This document shows, piece after piece, positions 1-8,731 of a stretch of DNA of 64,000 nt. This DNA is from Streptomyces sp. WMMC500 (GTDB taxonomy: Bacteria > Actinomycetota > Actinomycetes > Streptomycetales > Streptomycetaceae): NCBI RefSeq assembly GCF_027497195.1, contig NZ_CP114905.1:4068001-4132000 (forward strand), read 5' to 3'. Within the stretch, counting starts at the first letter, position 1. Every line of letters starts with the position of its first letter. Position numbers and translations under genes: made by a program. A model generated the notes under the pieces. The model worked only from the letters and a program-made list of their open reading frames with translations, was not told where the DNA came from and searched no databases.

Positions 1-753
1 CCCCGCCGCCAGCGCCGCCAGGCCCTCGGCGACCTCCGCCGCGGACCGGTCCTCCGCCAGGTGCTCCCTCGGCAGTACGTGGACGAGCCCGCCGTAGTCC
101 AGCTCCACCAGCGACCGCGGATGGAACTCTTCCAGCCACTTTCCGACGTCCACCAGGCCCTCGACCAGCGGCGCCTGCCCGACCGCGTCGCGCAGCGCCT
201 TCAGGCCGCGCGCCACCCGGCGCCGGGCCTCCACCATCGGCGTGCGGTAGCGCAGCAGGGTGCGCTCGCCCGTCTCGTACTCCCTCTCCTCGTCCGAGAA
301 GAGCACGAACCAGCGCATCGGCACCGTCCAGACCGCCGACCTGATCCACGGCCGGGCGTCCGGGTTGTCCACCCGCCAGCGCGCGTGGTCGGCGAGCGCC
401 TGTTCGCGTACGACCTCGGGCAGCGCCGCCTCCAGCACCGGCGGGGGCAGCTCCTCGACCAGCTCGTCCAGCGCCAGCCAGCTCCGCAGCCGGGTGCGCC
501 AGGGGCAGACGCAGGTCACGCCGTCGACGTCGGCGACGAAGGCGTCGCCGCTCTCGTGCGCCGGGGCCGCCGTCGGCGGGGTGCCGGCCAGCCCGGCCAG
601 CGCCCGCAGCAGCTCGTCCTGACTGGTGGGGGCGGTCTCGCGGGCGGCGTAGCGATACCAGTGGGTCCGTTCGGGTTCGGGGAAGGCGGCCAGCGGCTCG
701 TACACGCGCAGATATGTCGCGTACGGGATCACCAGTGACGACACCACGGACAC
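1..753 (-). CDS. Conserved hypothetical protein, 3' end cut by the window edge
   Basis: About 251 codons are visible. The frame reads leftward from a GTG at 753 that follows a purine-rich stretch (GAGGGAGAGGGC), a plausible ribosome binding site. The N-terminus reads [20 protein letters not shown] and the visible part is rich in Trp, Arg and Glu (for example WYRYAARET and [16 protein letters not shown]). I see no signal peptide, membrane segment or catalytic motif and do not recognise a family. It is divergent from the dehydrogenase gene at 956, so the 200-base gap probably holds both promoters; a TAGGGT at 805-810 could be a -10 box for the rightward gene. A protein of unknown function commonly sits here beside the valine dehydrogenase gene in Streptomyces (from memory). 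The frame is convincing; the function is unknown. Confidence 0.7.
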   Translation of the reverse strand, partial: MSVVSSLVIPYATYLRVYEPLAAFPEPERTHWYRYAARETAPTSQDELLRALAGLAGTPPTAAPAHESGDAFVADVDGVTCVCPWRTRLRSWLALDELVEELPPPVLEAALPEVVREQALADHARWRVDNPDARPWIRSAVWTVPMRWFVLFSDEEREYETGERTLLRYRTPMVEARRRVARGLKALRDAVGQAPLVEGLVDVGKWLEEFHPRSLVELDYGGLVHVLPREHLAEDRSAAEVAEGLAALAAG

Positions 754-955
754 GCCCTCTCCCTCTCTCCCGCTCCCCCGTACGTCTCCGAGTCTGCCGC
801 AGACTAGGGTGCTGAGTCCTCCGGGGGGACGCCTCCGGGGACCCGAGACCCGCCGGGGGGTTCCGGGAGGCGGGCGCCGCTCTACGCTTGAGCCACTACC
901 TGCCCTCCCCCACCCCTGGGGGGCAGCAGCCCGCGACCAAACCGGAGTCACCACC

Positions 956-2038
956 GTGACCGACGTTCTCTCCACACTCTTCCGCTCCGACCAGGGCGGA
1001 CATGAACAGGTAGTCCTCTGCCAGGACCGCGAGACCGGCCTCAAGGCGGTCATCGCCCTCCACTCCACCGCCCTGGGCCCGGCACTCGGCGGCACCCGCT
1101 TCCACTCCTACGCCTCGTCGGACGACCCCGAGCAGGCCGCGGTCCTGGACGCGTTGAACCTCTCCCGCGGCATGTCGTACAAGAACGCCATGGCCGGCCT
1201 CGACCACGGCGGCGGCAAGGCCGTGATCATCGGCGACCCCGACAAGGTGAAGACCGAGGCCCTGCTGCTGGCGTACGGCCGCTTCGTCGCCTCGCTCGGC
1301 GGGCGCTACGTCACGGCGTGCGACGTCGGGACGTACGTCGAGGACATGGACGTGGTCGCGCGGACGAACCGGTGGACCACCGGCCGCTCGCCGGCGAACG
1401 GCGGCTGCGGCGACTCCTCGGTGCTGACGGCGTTCGGCGTCTTCCAGGGCATGCGCGCGGTGGCCGAGCACCTGTGGGGCACGCCGTCGCTGCGCGGGCG
1501 GCGGATCGGCGTCGCCGGGGTCGGCAAGGTGGGGCACATCCTCGTGGACCACCTGGCCGCGGAGGGCGCGGAGGTGGTGATCACCGACGTGCGGGCGGCG
1601 TCGGTGGCGCGGGTACGGGCCGCGCATCCCGGCGTGACGGTCGTCGCGGACACGGACGCGCTGATCCGCGAGCCGCTGGACGTGTACGCGCCGTGCGCGC
1701 TGGGCGGGGCGCTCAGCGACGACACGGTGCCGGTGCTCGCCGCGAAGGCCGTCTGCGGCGCGGCGAACAACCAGCTCGCGCACCCGGGCGTGGAGAAGGA
1801 CCTGGCCGACCGCGGGATCCTCTACGCCCCCGACTACGTGGTCAACGCGGGCGGGGTCATCCAGGTCGCCGACGAGCTGCACGGCTTCGACATGGACCGG
1901 GCGCGGGCGAAGGCCGCGCGGATCTTCGACACGACGGTGGAGATATTCCACCGGGCGGCGTCCGACGGCGTACCGCCGGCGGTGGCGGCGGATCGAATCG
2001 CGGAGCAGCGCATGGCGGACGCCGGGCGCCGCGCCTGA
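956..2038 (+). CDS. vdh: Valine/leucine dehydrogenase (Glu/Leu/Phe/Val dehydrogenase family)
   Basis: This 360-residue NAD-dependent amino-acid dehydrogenase reversibly deaminates branched-chain amino acids to 2-oxo acids, feeding valine and leucine carbon into acyl-CoA pools. The N-terminal domain carries the family signature [20 protein letters not shown], with the substrate lysine at about 76 and the catalytic lysine at about 88. The C-terminal Rossmann domain has [10 protein letters not shown] near 180, followed by an acidic residue at the end of the second strand, typical of NAD use. I chose GTG 956 because homologues begin [18 protein letters not shown]; the frame stays open further upstream but has no conserved sequence there. 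Valine and leucine specificity cannot be separated by eye. In Streptomyces the single enzyme here is usually called valine dehydrogenase. Transcribed alone, ahead of the DUF3073 gene. Confidence 0.9.
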   Translation: MTDVLSTLFRSDQGGHEQVVLCQDRETGLKAVIALHSTALGPALGGTRFHSYASSDDPEQAAVLDALNLSRGMSYKNAMAGLDHGGGKAVIIGDPDKVKTEALLLAYGRFVASLGGRYVTACDVGTYVEDMDVVARTNRWTTGRSPANGGCGDSSVLTAFGVFQGMRAVAEHLWGTPSLRGRRIGVAGVGKVGHILVDHLAAEGAEVVITDVRAASVARVRAAHPGVTVVADTDALIREPLDVYAPCALGGALSDDTVPVLAAKAVCGAANNQLAHPGVEKDLADRGILYAPDYVVNAGGVIQVADELHGFDMDRARAKAARIFDTTVEIFHRAASDGVPPAVAADRIAEQRMADAGRRA

Positions 2039-2378
2039 CCGCCCGGCGCTCCTCGGCCCGCCCCGCGCACGCCGGGGCGGGCGGGGCGATGTGTGCACCT
2101 TCACCAAAGCAAAGCAGCGACGTCGCGTAACGCATGTCACCACCGTGCGGCGGGTCGCTCCTCGTCAGACGATAGAATCGGGTCTTGACCAGCGGGGACG
2201 CGGGCCTCACCGGGATCGGCGGCGGGGCCTGTGCTGCCAGCGACGTACCGTCAGGGTGCAGAAACAGGTACCGTTGAACCCCGATGGACGGTCCCTCTTC
2301 ACCGAGGGTCCGCATCCGATCATGAACGCGTATCAGACTCTGGGGCCATCGAGCCCCGTCGTTTGAGGGGGTCGACCC
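2039..2378. other. Intergenic region, 340 bases, probable promoter of the DUF3073 gene
   Basis: No open frame here looks real. A TAGAAT at 2173-2178 could be a -10 box for the rightward gene at 2379, which would give a leader of about 190 bases, but there is no convincing -35. A short inverted repeat, GGGGC (2342-2346) with GCCCC (2353-2357), lies just before the GAGGGGG ribosome binding site and could affect its access. Confidence 0.35.
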
Positions 2379-2648
2379 ATGGGGCGCGGCCGGGCCAAGG
2401 CCAAGCAGACGAAGGTCGCCCGCCAGCTGAAGTACAGCAGCGGTGGGACTGACCTCTCACGCCTTGCCGAAGAGCTGGGCGCATCGACGGCGAAGCCGCC
2501 GTCGAACGGACAGCAGCAGCAACAGCACGTCGAGGAAGAGTCGCCCGACGACGACCTGTATTCGCGCTACGCGGAGCTGTACGAGGACGAGGACGACGAA
2601 GACGGCGAGGACTCGGCCGGCTCGTCGGAGCAGCGCCGCGGGGCCTGA
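2379..2648 (+). CDS. DUF3073 family small acidic protein
   Basis: An 89-residue protein beginning MGRGRAKAKQTKVARQLKYS, the hallmark of the actinobacterial DUF3073 family. The first 20 residues are strongly basic. They are followed by a conserved patch (GTDLSRLAEELG), a Gln-rich stretch, then a very acidic tail ending near EDEDDEDGED. It has no cysteines or membrane segments and looks partly disordered. Its function is unknown; the basic head suggests nucleic-acid contact, which is inference only. The ribosome binding site GAGGGGG precedes the ATG. The gene is convergent with purM and ends in the hairpin at 2655-2710. Confidence 0.88.
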   Translation: MGRGRAKAKQTKVARQLKYSSGGTDLSRLAEELGASTAKPPSNGQQQQQHVEEESPDDDLYSRYAELYEDEDDEDGEDSAGSSEQRRGA

Positions 2649-2654
2649 ACCGCA

Positions 2655-2710
2655 GGCAGCAAATCGGAGCTCGGCTCGGGGACATCCCCGGACGGGCCCT
2701 TTTTGCTGCC
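2655..2710. terminator. Probable bidirectional terminator between the DUF3073 gene and purM
   Basis: GGCAGCAAA at 2655-2663 pairs perfectly with TTTGCTGCC at 2702-2710, enclosing a smaller hairpin (CGGGG-ACAT-CCCCG, 2677-2690). The arms give a U-rich run on one strand and an A-rich run on the other. It lies between two convergent genes. Confidence 0.6.
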
Positions 2711-2767
2711 GAAAACCGGCCGTGACCGGGGGCCTGAGCGGGCCCGGTCCGCCTGCGGCCGGGGGCC

Positions 2768-3862
2768 TCAGCGGGCATAGTCTCCCGTAAGCTCGACGTC
2801 ACCCGCCCCCGCCTCCTCCTGCCCGCGCACCTCGCCGGCGACCCAGGCGTCGACCCCGCGGTCCGCGAGCAGCGCCAGCGTGACGTCGACCGACTCCTGC
2901 GGCACGACGGCGACCATGCCGACGCCCATGTTCAGCGTCCGCTCCAGCTCGGCCCGCTCGACCCGGCCCACCTCCCCGACCACGTCGAAGACGGCGCCCG
3001 GCGCCCACGTCGTCCGGTCGATGACGGCGCACAGCCCGTCCGGCACGACCCGGGCCAGGTTGGCGGCGAGGCCCCCGCCCGTGACGTGCGAGAAGGCGTG
3101 CACCTCGGTGGCGCGCAGCAGCGCGAGGCAGTCGAGCGAGTAGATCTTCGTCGGCTCCAGCAGCTCCTCGCCGAGCGTGCGGCCGAACTCCGGCACCGCC
3201 CGGTCCAGCGCCCAGCCGGCGCGGTCCAGCAGGACGTGGCGTACCAGCGAATATCCGTTGGAGTGAAGGCCCGAGGAGGCCATCGCGACGACCGCGTCAC
3301 CCGTACGGATGCGTTCGGCGCCCAGCACCGCGTCCGCCTCGACCACGCCGGTACCGGCGCCGGCCACGTCGTACTCGTCGGGGCCGAGAAGCCCGGGGTG
3401 CTCCGCCGTCTCGCCGCCGACCAGCGCGCAGCCGGCCAGCACGCAGCCCTCGGCGATGCCCTTGACGATCGCCGCGACCCGCTCCGGGACCACCTTGCCG
3501 ACGCAGATGTAGTCGGTCATGAACAGCGGTTCTGCGCCCGTGACGACCAGGTCGTCGACGACCATGGCGACCAGGTCGTGGCCGATCGTGTCGTGCACGT
3601 CCATGCCCTGCGCGACCGCGACCTTCGTGCCCACGCCGTCGGTCGCGGAGGCGAGCAGGGGGCGCTCGTAGCGCTTGAGCGCGGAGGCGTCGAAGAGGCC
3701 GGCGAAGCCGCCGAGCGCGCCGACCGACTCCGGCCGCCGGGTCTTCTTCACCCACTCCTTCATCAGCTCGACGGCGCGGTCACCGGCCTCGATGTCGACG
3801 CCCGCCGCCGCATAGGAGGCGGCGGGGGCCGCGGGGGCGGGGGGCTGGCTGGCACCAGACAT
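2768..3862 (-). CDS. purM: Phosphoribosylformylglycinamidine cyclo-ligase (AIR synthetase)
   Basis: A 364-residue enzyme of purine synthesis that closes FGAM to aminoimidazole ribotide using ATP. The AIRS fold is clear. An N-terminal SYAAAGVDIEAGDRAVELMK is followed by GGFAGLFD, the glycine-rich ASATDGVGTKVAVAQ loop, VAMVVDDLVVTGAEPLFMTDYI, and the conserved GGETAEHPG. The C-terminal domain contains SSGLHSNGYSLVR and FSHVTGGGLAANLARV. ATG 3862 is preceded by GGAGGACCCC; the open frame upstream belongs to shadow sequence inside purF. It lies 56 bases downstream of purF on the same strand, so the two are probably co-transcribed. The N-terminal residues 2-20 are a low-complexity Ala/Pro extension. 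Confidence 0.97.
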   Translation of the reverse strand: MSGASQPPAPAAPAASYAAAGVDIEAGDRAVELMKEWVKKTRRPESVGALGGFAGLFDASALKRYERPLLASATDGVGTKVAVAQGMDVHDTIGHDLVAMVVDDLVVTGAEPLFMTDYICVGKVVPERVAAIVKGIAEGCVLAGCALVGGETAEHPGLLGPDEYDVAGAGTGVVEADAVLGAERIRTGDAVVAMASSGLHSNGYSLVRHVLLDRAGWALDRAVPEFGRTLGEELLEPTKIYSLDCLALLRATEVHAFSHVTGGGLAANLARVVPDGLCAVIDRTTWAPGAVFDVVGEVGRVERAELERTLNMGVGMVAVVPQESVDVTLALLADRGVDAWVAGEVRGQEEAGAGDVELTGDYAR

Positions 3863-3918
3863 GGGCTTGGGGTCCTCCGGGTCGTTCACCTGGGTCGGGT
3901 GGGGCCTGGGCGCCGGCG

Positions 3919-5439
3919 CTACGGGCGGCGCAGCGCGTCGGCGGCGTCGTGCCCGCCGGCGACCTCGGTCTCCAGCAGGTGCTTGCCCAGCAGCTCCGGG
4001 TCGGGCAGCTCCATCGGGTACTCGCCGTCGAAGCAGGCGCGGCAGAGGTTGTTCTTGGGGATGCCGGTGGCCTCGATCATCCGGTCGGTCGAGATGTACG
4101 CGAGCGAGTCCGCGCCCAGCGACTGGCCGATCTCCTCGACCGACATCCCGTTGGCGATCAGCTCGGCGCGGGTGGCGAAGTCGATGCCGAAGAAGCACGG
4201 CCACTTGATCGGCGGCGACGAGATCCGCACGTGCACCTCGGCGGCGCCGGCCTCGCGGAGCATCCGCACCAGCGCGCGCTGCGTGTTGCCGCGGACGATG
4301 GAGTCGTCCACGACGACGAGGCGCTTGCCGCCGATGACCTCCTTGAGAGGGTTCAGCTTCAACCGGATGCCGAGCTGCCGGATGGTCTGGGACGGCTGGA
4401 TGAAGGTCCGGCCCACGTAGCTGTTCTTGACGAGCCCGGCCCCGTACGGAATGCCGCTGGCCTCCGCGTACCCGATGGCGGCGGGGGTGCCGGACTCGGG
4501 CGTCGGTATCACCAGGTCGGCATCCGCGGGGGCCTCGGCGGCGAGCTGGCGGCCCATCTCGACGCGGGCGAGGTAGACGTTCCGGCCGGCGATCTCGGTG
4601 TCGGGCCGGGCCAGGTACACGTACTCGAAGACACACCCCTTGGGCTTTGCTTCGGCAAAGCGACTGGTGCGCAGCCCGTTCTCGTCGACCGCGATCAGCT
4701 CGCCGGGCTCCACCTCACGGATGAAGCTCGCCCCGACGATGTCCAGCCCGGCGCTCTCCGACGCCACCACCCAGCCCCGGTCGAGACGCCCGAGCACGAG
4801 CGGCCGGATGCCCTGCGGGTCGCGGGCGGCGTAGAGCGTCTGCTCGTCCATGAAGACGAGGCTGAACGCGCCCTTGGCCCGCCGCAGCACCAGCGGCGCG
4901 GCCTCCTCCACGGTCAGCGGCTTGCCGTCGTCGTCGACCTGCCCGGCGAGCAGCGCGGTGATCAGGTCGGTGTCGTTGGTCGCCGCGGCCCGGCCGCCGC
5001 GCGATCCGCCGTCCGGGGGCAGCGCGGCGACCAGCCCGGACAGCTCGGCGGTGTTGACGAGGTTGCCGTTGTGACCGAGCGCGAGCGACCCGTGGGGGGT
5101 GGCCCGGAAGGTGGGCTGGGCGTTCTCCCAGACGGAGGCGCCGGTCGTCGAGTAGCGGGCGTGACCCACGGCGATGTGGCCCTGGAGGGAGCCGAGGGAG
5201 GTCTCGTCGAAGACCTGCGAGACCAGGCCCATGTCCTTGAAGACGAGGATCTGCGAACCGTTGCTCACCGCGATGCCCGCGGACTCCTGTCCCCGGTGCT
5301 GCAGCGCGTACAGTCCGAAGTAGGTGAGCTTGGCGACCTCCTCGCCCGGGGCCCAGACGCCGAAGACGCCGCAGGCGTCCTGGGGGCCCTTCTCGCCGGG
5401 AAGCAGGTCGTGGCTGAGTCGTCCGTCACCACGTGGCAC
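3919..5439 (-). CDS. purF: Amidophosphoribosyltransferase (glutamine PRPP amidotransferase)
   Basis: First committed enzyme of purine synthesis, making phosphoribosylamine from PRPP and glutamine; 506 residues. It is of the Bacillus type. A propeptide of about 22 residues precedes Cys23 (ACGVFGVW), the N-terminal nucleophile exposed by processing. The glutaminase half has LQHRGQESAG and GHNGNLVN. The PRPP loop VVVDDSIVRGNT is at about 375-386. Four cysteines at about 269, 415, 466 and 469 (KGCVFE, WPCFFG, CRACF) match the 4Fe-4S ligands of oxygen-sensitive PurF. The GTG start at 5439 gives the usual short propeptide. It is the first gene of the purF-purM unit, and a -10 box 7 bases before the GTG suggests a leaderless transcript. 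Confidence 0.97.
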   Translation of the reverse strand: MPRGDGRLSHDLLPGEKGPQDACGVFGVWAPGEEVAKLTYFGLYALQHRGQESAGIAVSNGSQILVFKDMGLVSQVFDETSLGSLQGHIAVGHARYSTTGASVWENAQPTFRATPHGSLALGHNGNLVNTAELSGLVAALPPDGGSRGGRAAATNDTDLITALLAGQVDDDGKPLTVEEAAPLVLRRAKGAFSLVFMDEQTLYAARDPQGIRPLVLGRLDRGWVVASESAGLDIVGASFIREVEPGELIAVDENGLRTSRFAEAKPKGCVFEYVYLARPDTEIAGRNVYLARVEMGRQLAAEAPADADLVIPTPESGTPAAIGYAEASGIPYGAGLVKNSYVGRTFIQPSQTIRQLGIRLKLNPLKEVIGGKRLVVVDDSIVRGNTQRALVRMLREAGAAEVHVRISSPPIKWPCFFGIDFATRAELIANGMSVEEIGQSLGADSLAYISTDRMIEATGIPKNNLCRACFDGEYPMELPDPELLGKHLLETEVAGGHDAADALRRP

Positions 5440-5446
5440 GTATTCG

Positions 5447-5452
5447 AGTCTA
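5447..5452 (-). promoter_or_regulatory. Candidate -10 box for purF (leaderless start)
   Basis: On the minus strand TAGACT lies exactly 7 bases before the purF GTG, the spacing at which Streptomyces leaderless transcripts begin on the first base of the start codon. No ribosome binding site is seen before the GTG. No clear -35 box is visible. Confidence 0.4.
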
Positions 5453-5605
5453 AGGCAGGTTGGCCCGGCACCCGCACGGCCGGAACGTGGCCCGGATCAC
5501 GTCCCGGCCCCCCGCCGGGAGGGTGGGGCGGGCCGCGCGGGGGCGGCGGCCACCGGGGGGCTGGACCCCGTACGTGGTCCCGGGGTGGTCTCCCATCAGG
5601 CGAGC

Positions 5606-6154
5606 TCAGCCCAGGTCGAGCACCATGGCGTCGTACACGGGCGAGTCGTCACCCGGCTGCGACCTGCCCACGCGCCGGTACCCCCAGCGCGTATACGCGG
5701 CCCGTGCGGGCGCGGCCTCGGGCTCCGGCCGCACCGTCAGCGTCACCCGCTCCACCGGCAGGCCCGCGAGCAACGCCGCGTGCAGCCGGCGGGCGACACC
5801 ACCGCGGCGCCATGGCCTGCGCACCGCCAGCTCGATGACGGCGAAGGTGCGCCATCCGCTCTCCGCGGTGAACTCCGCCGGGGCCGGCGCGAGGAGGTTG
5901 TGCCACCAGCCGGTGTCCTCGGGCAGGCAGAAGCCGTAGGTGAAGCCGACGAGCTCGGCCCCGTCCCGGGCGAGCGCCACCCGGAAGCCCGGGCGGGTGG
6001 CCTGGCGGGCGAACATCTCCACGAACTCGGCGACGTCGTCCGGGCCCTCGCGGTACGGCGGCTCTGCGTAGACCTCGCGGTAGGCGGGCAGGAAGGCCTC
6101 GCACATCCCGGCTGCGTCGGGTCCGTCGTAGCGCTGCACCGTCACCTCGGCCAT
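5606..6154 (-). CDS. GNAT-family N-acetyltransferase
   Basis: A 182-residue protein with a single GNAT fold. The acetyl-CoA binding segment is VIELAVRRPWRRGGVARRLHAALL, where RRGGVA corresponds to the Q/R-x-x-G-x-G/A pyrophosphate loop at about 116-121. It is followed by the C-terminal ARAAYTRWGYRRVGR element typical of motif B. The middle contains FTYGFCLPEDTGWWHNLL, a pattern common in actinobacterial GNATs of unknown substrate. ATG 6154 is preceded by AAGGGG. It is monocistronic, between purF and the XRE regulator. The substrate cannot be inferred from sequence or neighbours. Confidence 0.85.
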   Translation of the reverse strand: MAEVTVQRYDGPDAAGMCEAFLPAYREVYAEPPYREGPDDVAEFVEMFARQATRPGFRVALARDGAELVGFTYGFCLPEDTGWWHNLLAPAPAEFTAESGWRTFAVIELAVRRPWRRGGVARRLHAALLAGLPVERVTLTVRPEPEAAPARAAYTRWGYRRVGRSQPGDDSPVYDAMVLDLG

Positions 6155-6359
6155 GTGGACACCCCTTCACCGGACGTGCGGGTGATGCTGCGGCCGCCTC
6201 TCGCGCCGGCCCGGTGTCGACTGGCGGAGTTGCGCGAACGGCCAGGTGGCCGTTGCTTTCCTTGTACGTGCCCGGCCGGGGCATCCCGGCAGACTCAGCC
6301 GAGCCACGCGGTTGAGCTGATTGGTTACCCGCCGGCAGTCGCGCACGAGTTTTGTGTGC

Positions 6360-7565
6360 TTACCCCTGCGGGTTCGGCAACGCCTTCATCCCCTCGTACG
6401 CCTCACGCAGCTCCGCCGCTTCCGGCATCGTCCGCGACTCCGCGGCCTTCACGACCTCCAGGGCACGCCAGTGGTTCGACGGCACCACCCGTCCGCTGAG
6501 TATCGCCAGCCGGGCCGCGTCGCACGCCTCGTCGAGCCGGCCGTCGGCGAGCAGCACCAAAGCGAGATCGATGTTGGCGGAGGCCACCCGACGCGGCCAC
6601 TTCAGCACGTCGTCCGACGGGCTCAGCCGGGCGATCACCTCGCGCGCGTACGGCTCCGCGGCGCGGTCCCCCAGCCACGCGAGCGTCGTCGCCGTGTAGG
6701 CGAGCGCCTTTGCCGGGTCGTACTGGTAGTGGTGTTCCCTCGGGCGGTCCGACAAGCCCATGGCGGCAGACATCCACTGGACGCGCTCGACAGCCGCGTA
6801 GGTCTCCCGCGCCTCGCCCAGCCGCGCCAGCGCGCGCCCCTCCTGCGCCGTCGCCTGGACCTGCGCCGAGCTGCCGGCCGGGGCGATGGACTGTGCCGCG
6901 CGGGACAGTTCGAGGGCGCCTGCGTAGTCCCCCGCGGTCAGTACGCGCCAGGCGTCCGTCTCGTAGCACCACGCCTCTATCTCGCGGTGCTCGGCTTCGC
7001 GCGCCAAGGTCCCGGCGGTCCGCATGTGCGCCGTCGCCGCGTCCCCCTGGTCGAGGTCGACGTGCGCCGTCGCGCCCAGGAGCGACAGCCAGCCACCCAC
7101 GGTGAGGAGGCGGCGGCGCTCGGCAAGGGTCGCGCGTTTGTCGAGGAGTTGCGCGACGTACGCCGTGTGCTTGCGAACTCGCCGTAGGAGGACCTGCGGG
7201 GGCGTGACGGGATAAGCCGTGGCGAGATCATCGAAGGCCCGCTCAAGGCGCGTCAGCGTCTCGCCGCCCACGTCGCTGGCGTTCACCCGCCGCGCCAGTT
7301 CCCACGCCGCGGCCTCGTCGTCCACCTGTTCACTGTCGGGTGTGGCCCAGTGCGCCGGGTGCGGGGCCAGGAACGCGGAGAGCTGAGCGGCGGTCACGTC
7401 CAGAGCACGGGCCAGTTTCGGGCGTTGCCAGGGCTGCGGGTTGCTTTCGCCGCTCTCCCAGCGCTGCACCGTCGATAACGCGACGCCGACGCGTTCGGCC
7501 AGGTCTTCCTGCGAATATCCCAAGGATCGTCGACGCTCGGACATACGTACTCGTCTGGCAGCCAT
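6360..7565 (-). CDS. XRE-family regulator with a long TPR-like C-terminal region
   Basis: A 401-residue protein. Residues 10-65 form a Cro/C1-type helix-turn-helix (SLGYSQEDLAERVGVALSTVQRWESG). The remaining 330 residues are helical, with repeated Ala/Leu-rich units resembling the TPR-like domain of Streptomyces regulators that sense peptides or act in development. No enzyme motif is present. An internal ATG 21 bases downstream (MSERRRSLGYSQ) is an alternative start. The gene diverges from a gene for an RsbW-like ATP-binding protein, an arrangement seen many times in Streptomyces genomes, which suggests the two work together. Inverted repeats in the shared promoter region are candidate operators. 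Confidence 0.85.
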   Translation of the reverse strand: MAARRVRMSERRRSLGYSQEDLAERVGVALSTVQRWESGESNPQPWQRPKLARALDVTAAQLSAFLAPHPAHWATPDSEQVDDEAAAWELARRVNASDVGGETLTRLERAFDDLATAYPVTPPQVLLRRVRKHTAYVAQLLDKRATLAERRRLLTVGGWLSLLGATAHVDLDQGDAATAHMRTAGTLAREAEHREIEAWCYETDAWRVLTAGDYAGALELSRAAQSIAPAGSSAQVQATAQEGRALARLGEARETYAAVERVQWMSAAMGLSDRPREHHYQYDPAKALAYTATTLAWLGDRAAEPYAREVIARLSPSDDVLKWPRRVASANIDLALVLLADGRLDEACDAARLAILSGRVVPSNHWRALEVVKAAESRTMPEAAELREAYEGMKALPNPQG

Positions 7566-7605
7566 CGCCTCACCGCTTCGAATCGTATATCTCCCCTGGT
7601 CAGCC

Positions 7606-7709
7606 TACCCGTTGGGGTATCGGTGGGGCCGAGATGCGGTGTTCTTGCTCTGGTCTCGCCGTGCGCCGATCGGTTGCCTGGTTACCGGCAGTTGCATACC
7701 CGTACTGCC
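7606..7709. promoter_or_regulatory. Candidate operators between the divergent XRE and ATPase genes
   Basis: Two inverted repeats lie in the 184-base divergent gap. TACCC-GTTG-GGGTA is at 7606-7619, and GGCAGT (7687-7692) pairs with ACTGCC (7704-7709) across 11 bases. Either could bind the XRE regulator; neither has been tested. Confidence 0.35.
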
Positions 7710-7749
7710 GCTGCGGCGATCCCATCTGCGCATTCCCACGGAGACGAAC

Positions 7750-8280
7750 ATGGAGAACGATTCGAGGCAGACCGGCACCGGTACGCCTTTACCGCGAAGA
7801 ACCCGCGGCGCAAGCCTCGACCACCGGGGCCGTATCGTCCGTCCGGGCCGGATCCCGGATCCACCCGCGGAAACCCCTCCGGCCAAACGGCAGTTCGCGC
7901 GGAGGGCGCGGGACGTGGCGCGGGCACGGGAGTTCGTCGTGGGGCTGCTCGCTCCCGGGGTCGAGGCCGGGGTCGCCGACGACATCCGCGTGTGCGTCTC
8001 CGAACTCGCCACCAACGCCCTGCGGCACACACCCCCCGGCCGCGAGTTCCTCGTACGCGTCCTGCCCCGCGACGACGTCCTCCGCATCGAGGTCCACGAC
8101 GCCGGCACCGGCACCCCGCACCTGTGCGCGCCCTCCGGGTCCGGCGACCGCGGGCGGGGCCTGCGTCTGGTCGACGCCCTCGCCGACGACTGGGGTGTCA
8201 GCGCGCGGTCCGGGCCCGGGAAAGCCGTCTGGGCCGAGTTCAAGGTCGCCGGACGTGCGGCCTCTACGGCCCGGGAGTAG
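7750..8280 (+). CDS. RsbW-like ATP-binding protein (anti-sigma factor/HATPase_c_2 family)
   Basis: A 176-residue protein with a GHKL-type ATPase domain from about residue 60. The N box reads VSELATNALRHT, the G1 box EVHDAGTG, and the G2 region DRGRGLRLVDALADDWGV. These are the hallmarks of single-domain serine kinases such as RsbW/SpoIIAB and of the many orphan Streptomyces copies. ATG 7750 is preceded by GGAGAC; the frame is open further upstream, but that part overlaps the divergent promoter. The first 50 residues are basic and Pro-rich. No cognate sigma factor or anti-anti-sigma gene is in the window. The XRE partner upstream is the likely functional link. Confidence 0.85.
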   Translation: MENDSRQTGTGTPLPRRTRGASLDHRGRIVRPGRIPDPPAETPPAKRQFARRARDVARAREFVVGLLAPGVEAGVADDIRVCVSELATNALRHTPPGREFLVRVLPRDDVLRIEVHDAGTGTPHLCAPSGSGDRGRGLRLVDALADDWGVSARSGPGKAVWAEFKVAGRAASTARE

Positions 8281-8321
8281 CCGGGCGCCGGGCGCGGGCC
8301 CGGACCCCGGCGCGCAGGCCG

Positions 8322-8675
8322 TCACGAACCGGCGGCGTGCTCCCCAGCCTCCTGGGACAGGCTGAACTCCACGCCCTGGTCATCGGTGCAGTGGGCGTAC
8401 GCGCCGGACGGGATGGTGACCGGGTCCTCCGCCGTGCCGCCGAGTTCGCGCACCCGGGCGACGGCGGCCTCGATGTCGTCGACGGCGAAGTAGATCCGCG
8501 GGTGCCGTGACTCGTCGCCGTGCGGCGCCCCGCCCATCGGCTCGGGCCCCTTGATCATCGAGTAGCCCGGGAAGTTGCCCTCGTAGAACGTCCAGCCGAA
8601 CAGCGAGCCCCAGAACTGCTGGGTGGTGGCGATGTCGCCGCTCGGCAGCTCGAAGTACGTGACCTGTCCACTCAT
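8322..8675 (-). CDS. VOC-superfamily (glyoxalase-like) protein
   Basis: A 117-residue single-domain VOC protein of the type whose N-terminus reads YFELPSGDIATTQQFWGSLFGW. The second half has PRIYFAVDDIEAAVARVRELGG and a C-terminal CTDDQGVEFSL. Metal ligands of true glyoxalase I are not obvious, so the activity is unknown. It is divergent from a marR gene, with two matching palindromes between them. The MarR protein therefore probably controls both genes and a small molecule handled by this protein may be the inducer. Confidence 0.85.
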   Translation of the reverse strand: MSGQVTYFELPSGDIATTQQFWGSLFGWTFYEGNFPGYSMIKGPEPMGGAPHGDESRHPRIYFAVDDIEAAVARVRELGGTAEDPVTIPSGAYAHCTDDQGVEFSLSQEAGEHAAGS

Positions 8676-8690
8676 GACCGCGCTCCCTTA

Positions 8691-8706
8691 TGTCAGCTTC
8701 CTGACA
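8691..8706. promoter_or_regulatory. MarR operator, site 1
   Basis: A perfect inverted repeat TGTCAG-CTTC-CTGACA lies 16 bases before the ATG of the leftward VOC gene. It shares both arms with site 2, 25 bases away centre to centre. Confidence 0.7.
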
Positions 8707-8715
8707 TCCACCGTA

Positions 8716-8731
8716 TGTCAGACTGCTGACA
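8716..8731. promoter_or_regulatory. MarR operator, site 2, overlapping the marR start codon
   Basis: TGTCAG-ACTG-CTGACA has the same arms as site 1. Its last base is the A of the marR ATG, so bound repressor would sit on the start of a probably leaderless transcript. Confidence 0.7.

Noticed and set aside
896..2143. Long minus-strand open frame opposite the dehydrogenase gene
   Set aside because: The high G+C third position keeps antisense frames open. The protein is Arg/Ala/Gly/His-rich with no family match, and the opposite strand has a clear enzyme.
3949..5838. 629-codon plus-strand frame opposite purF
   Set aside because: It is a shadow of the purF coding pattern, with composition of His, Arg, Gly and Asp typical of such frames.
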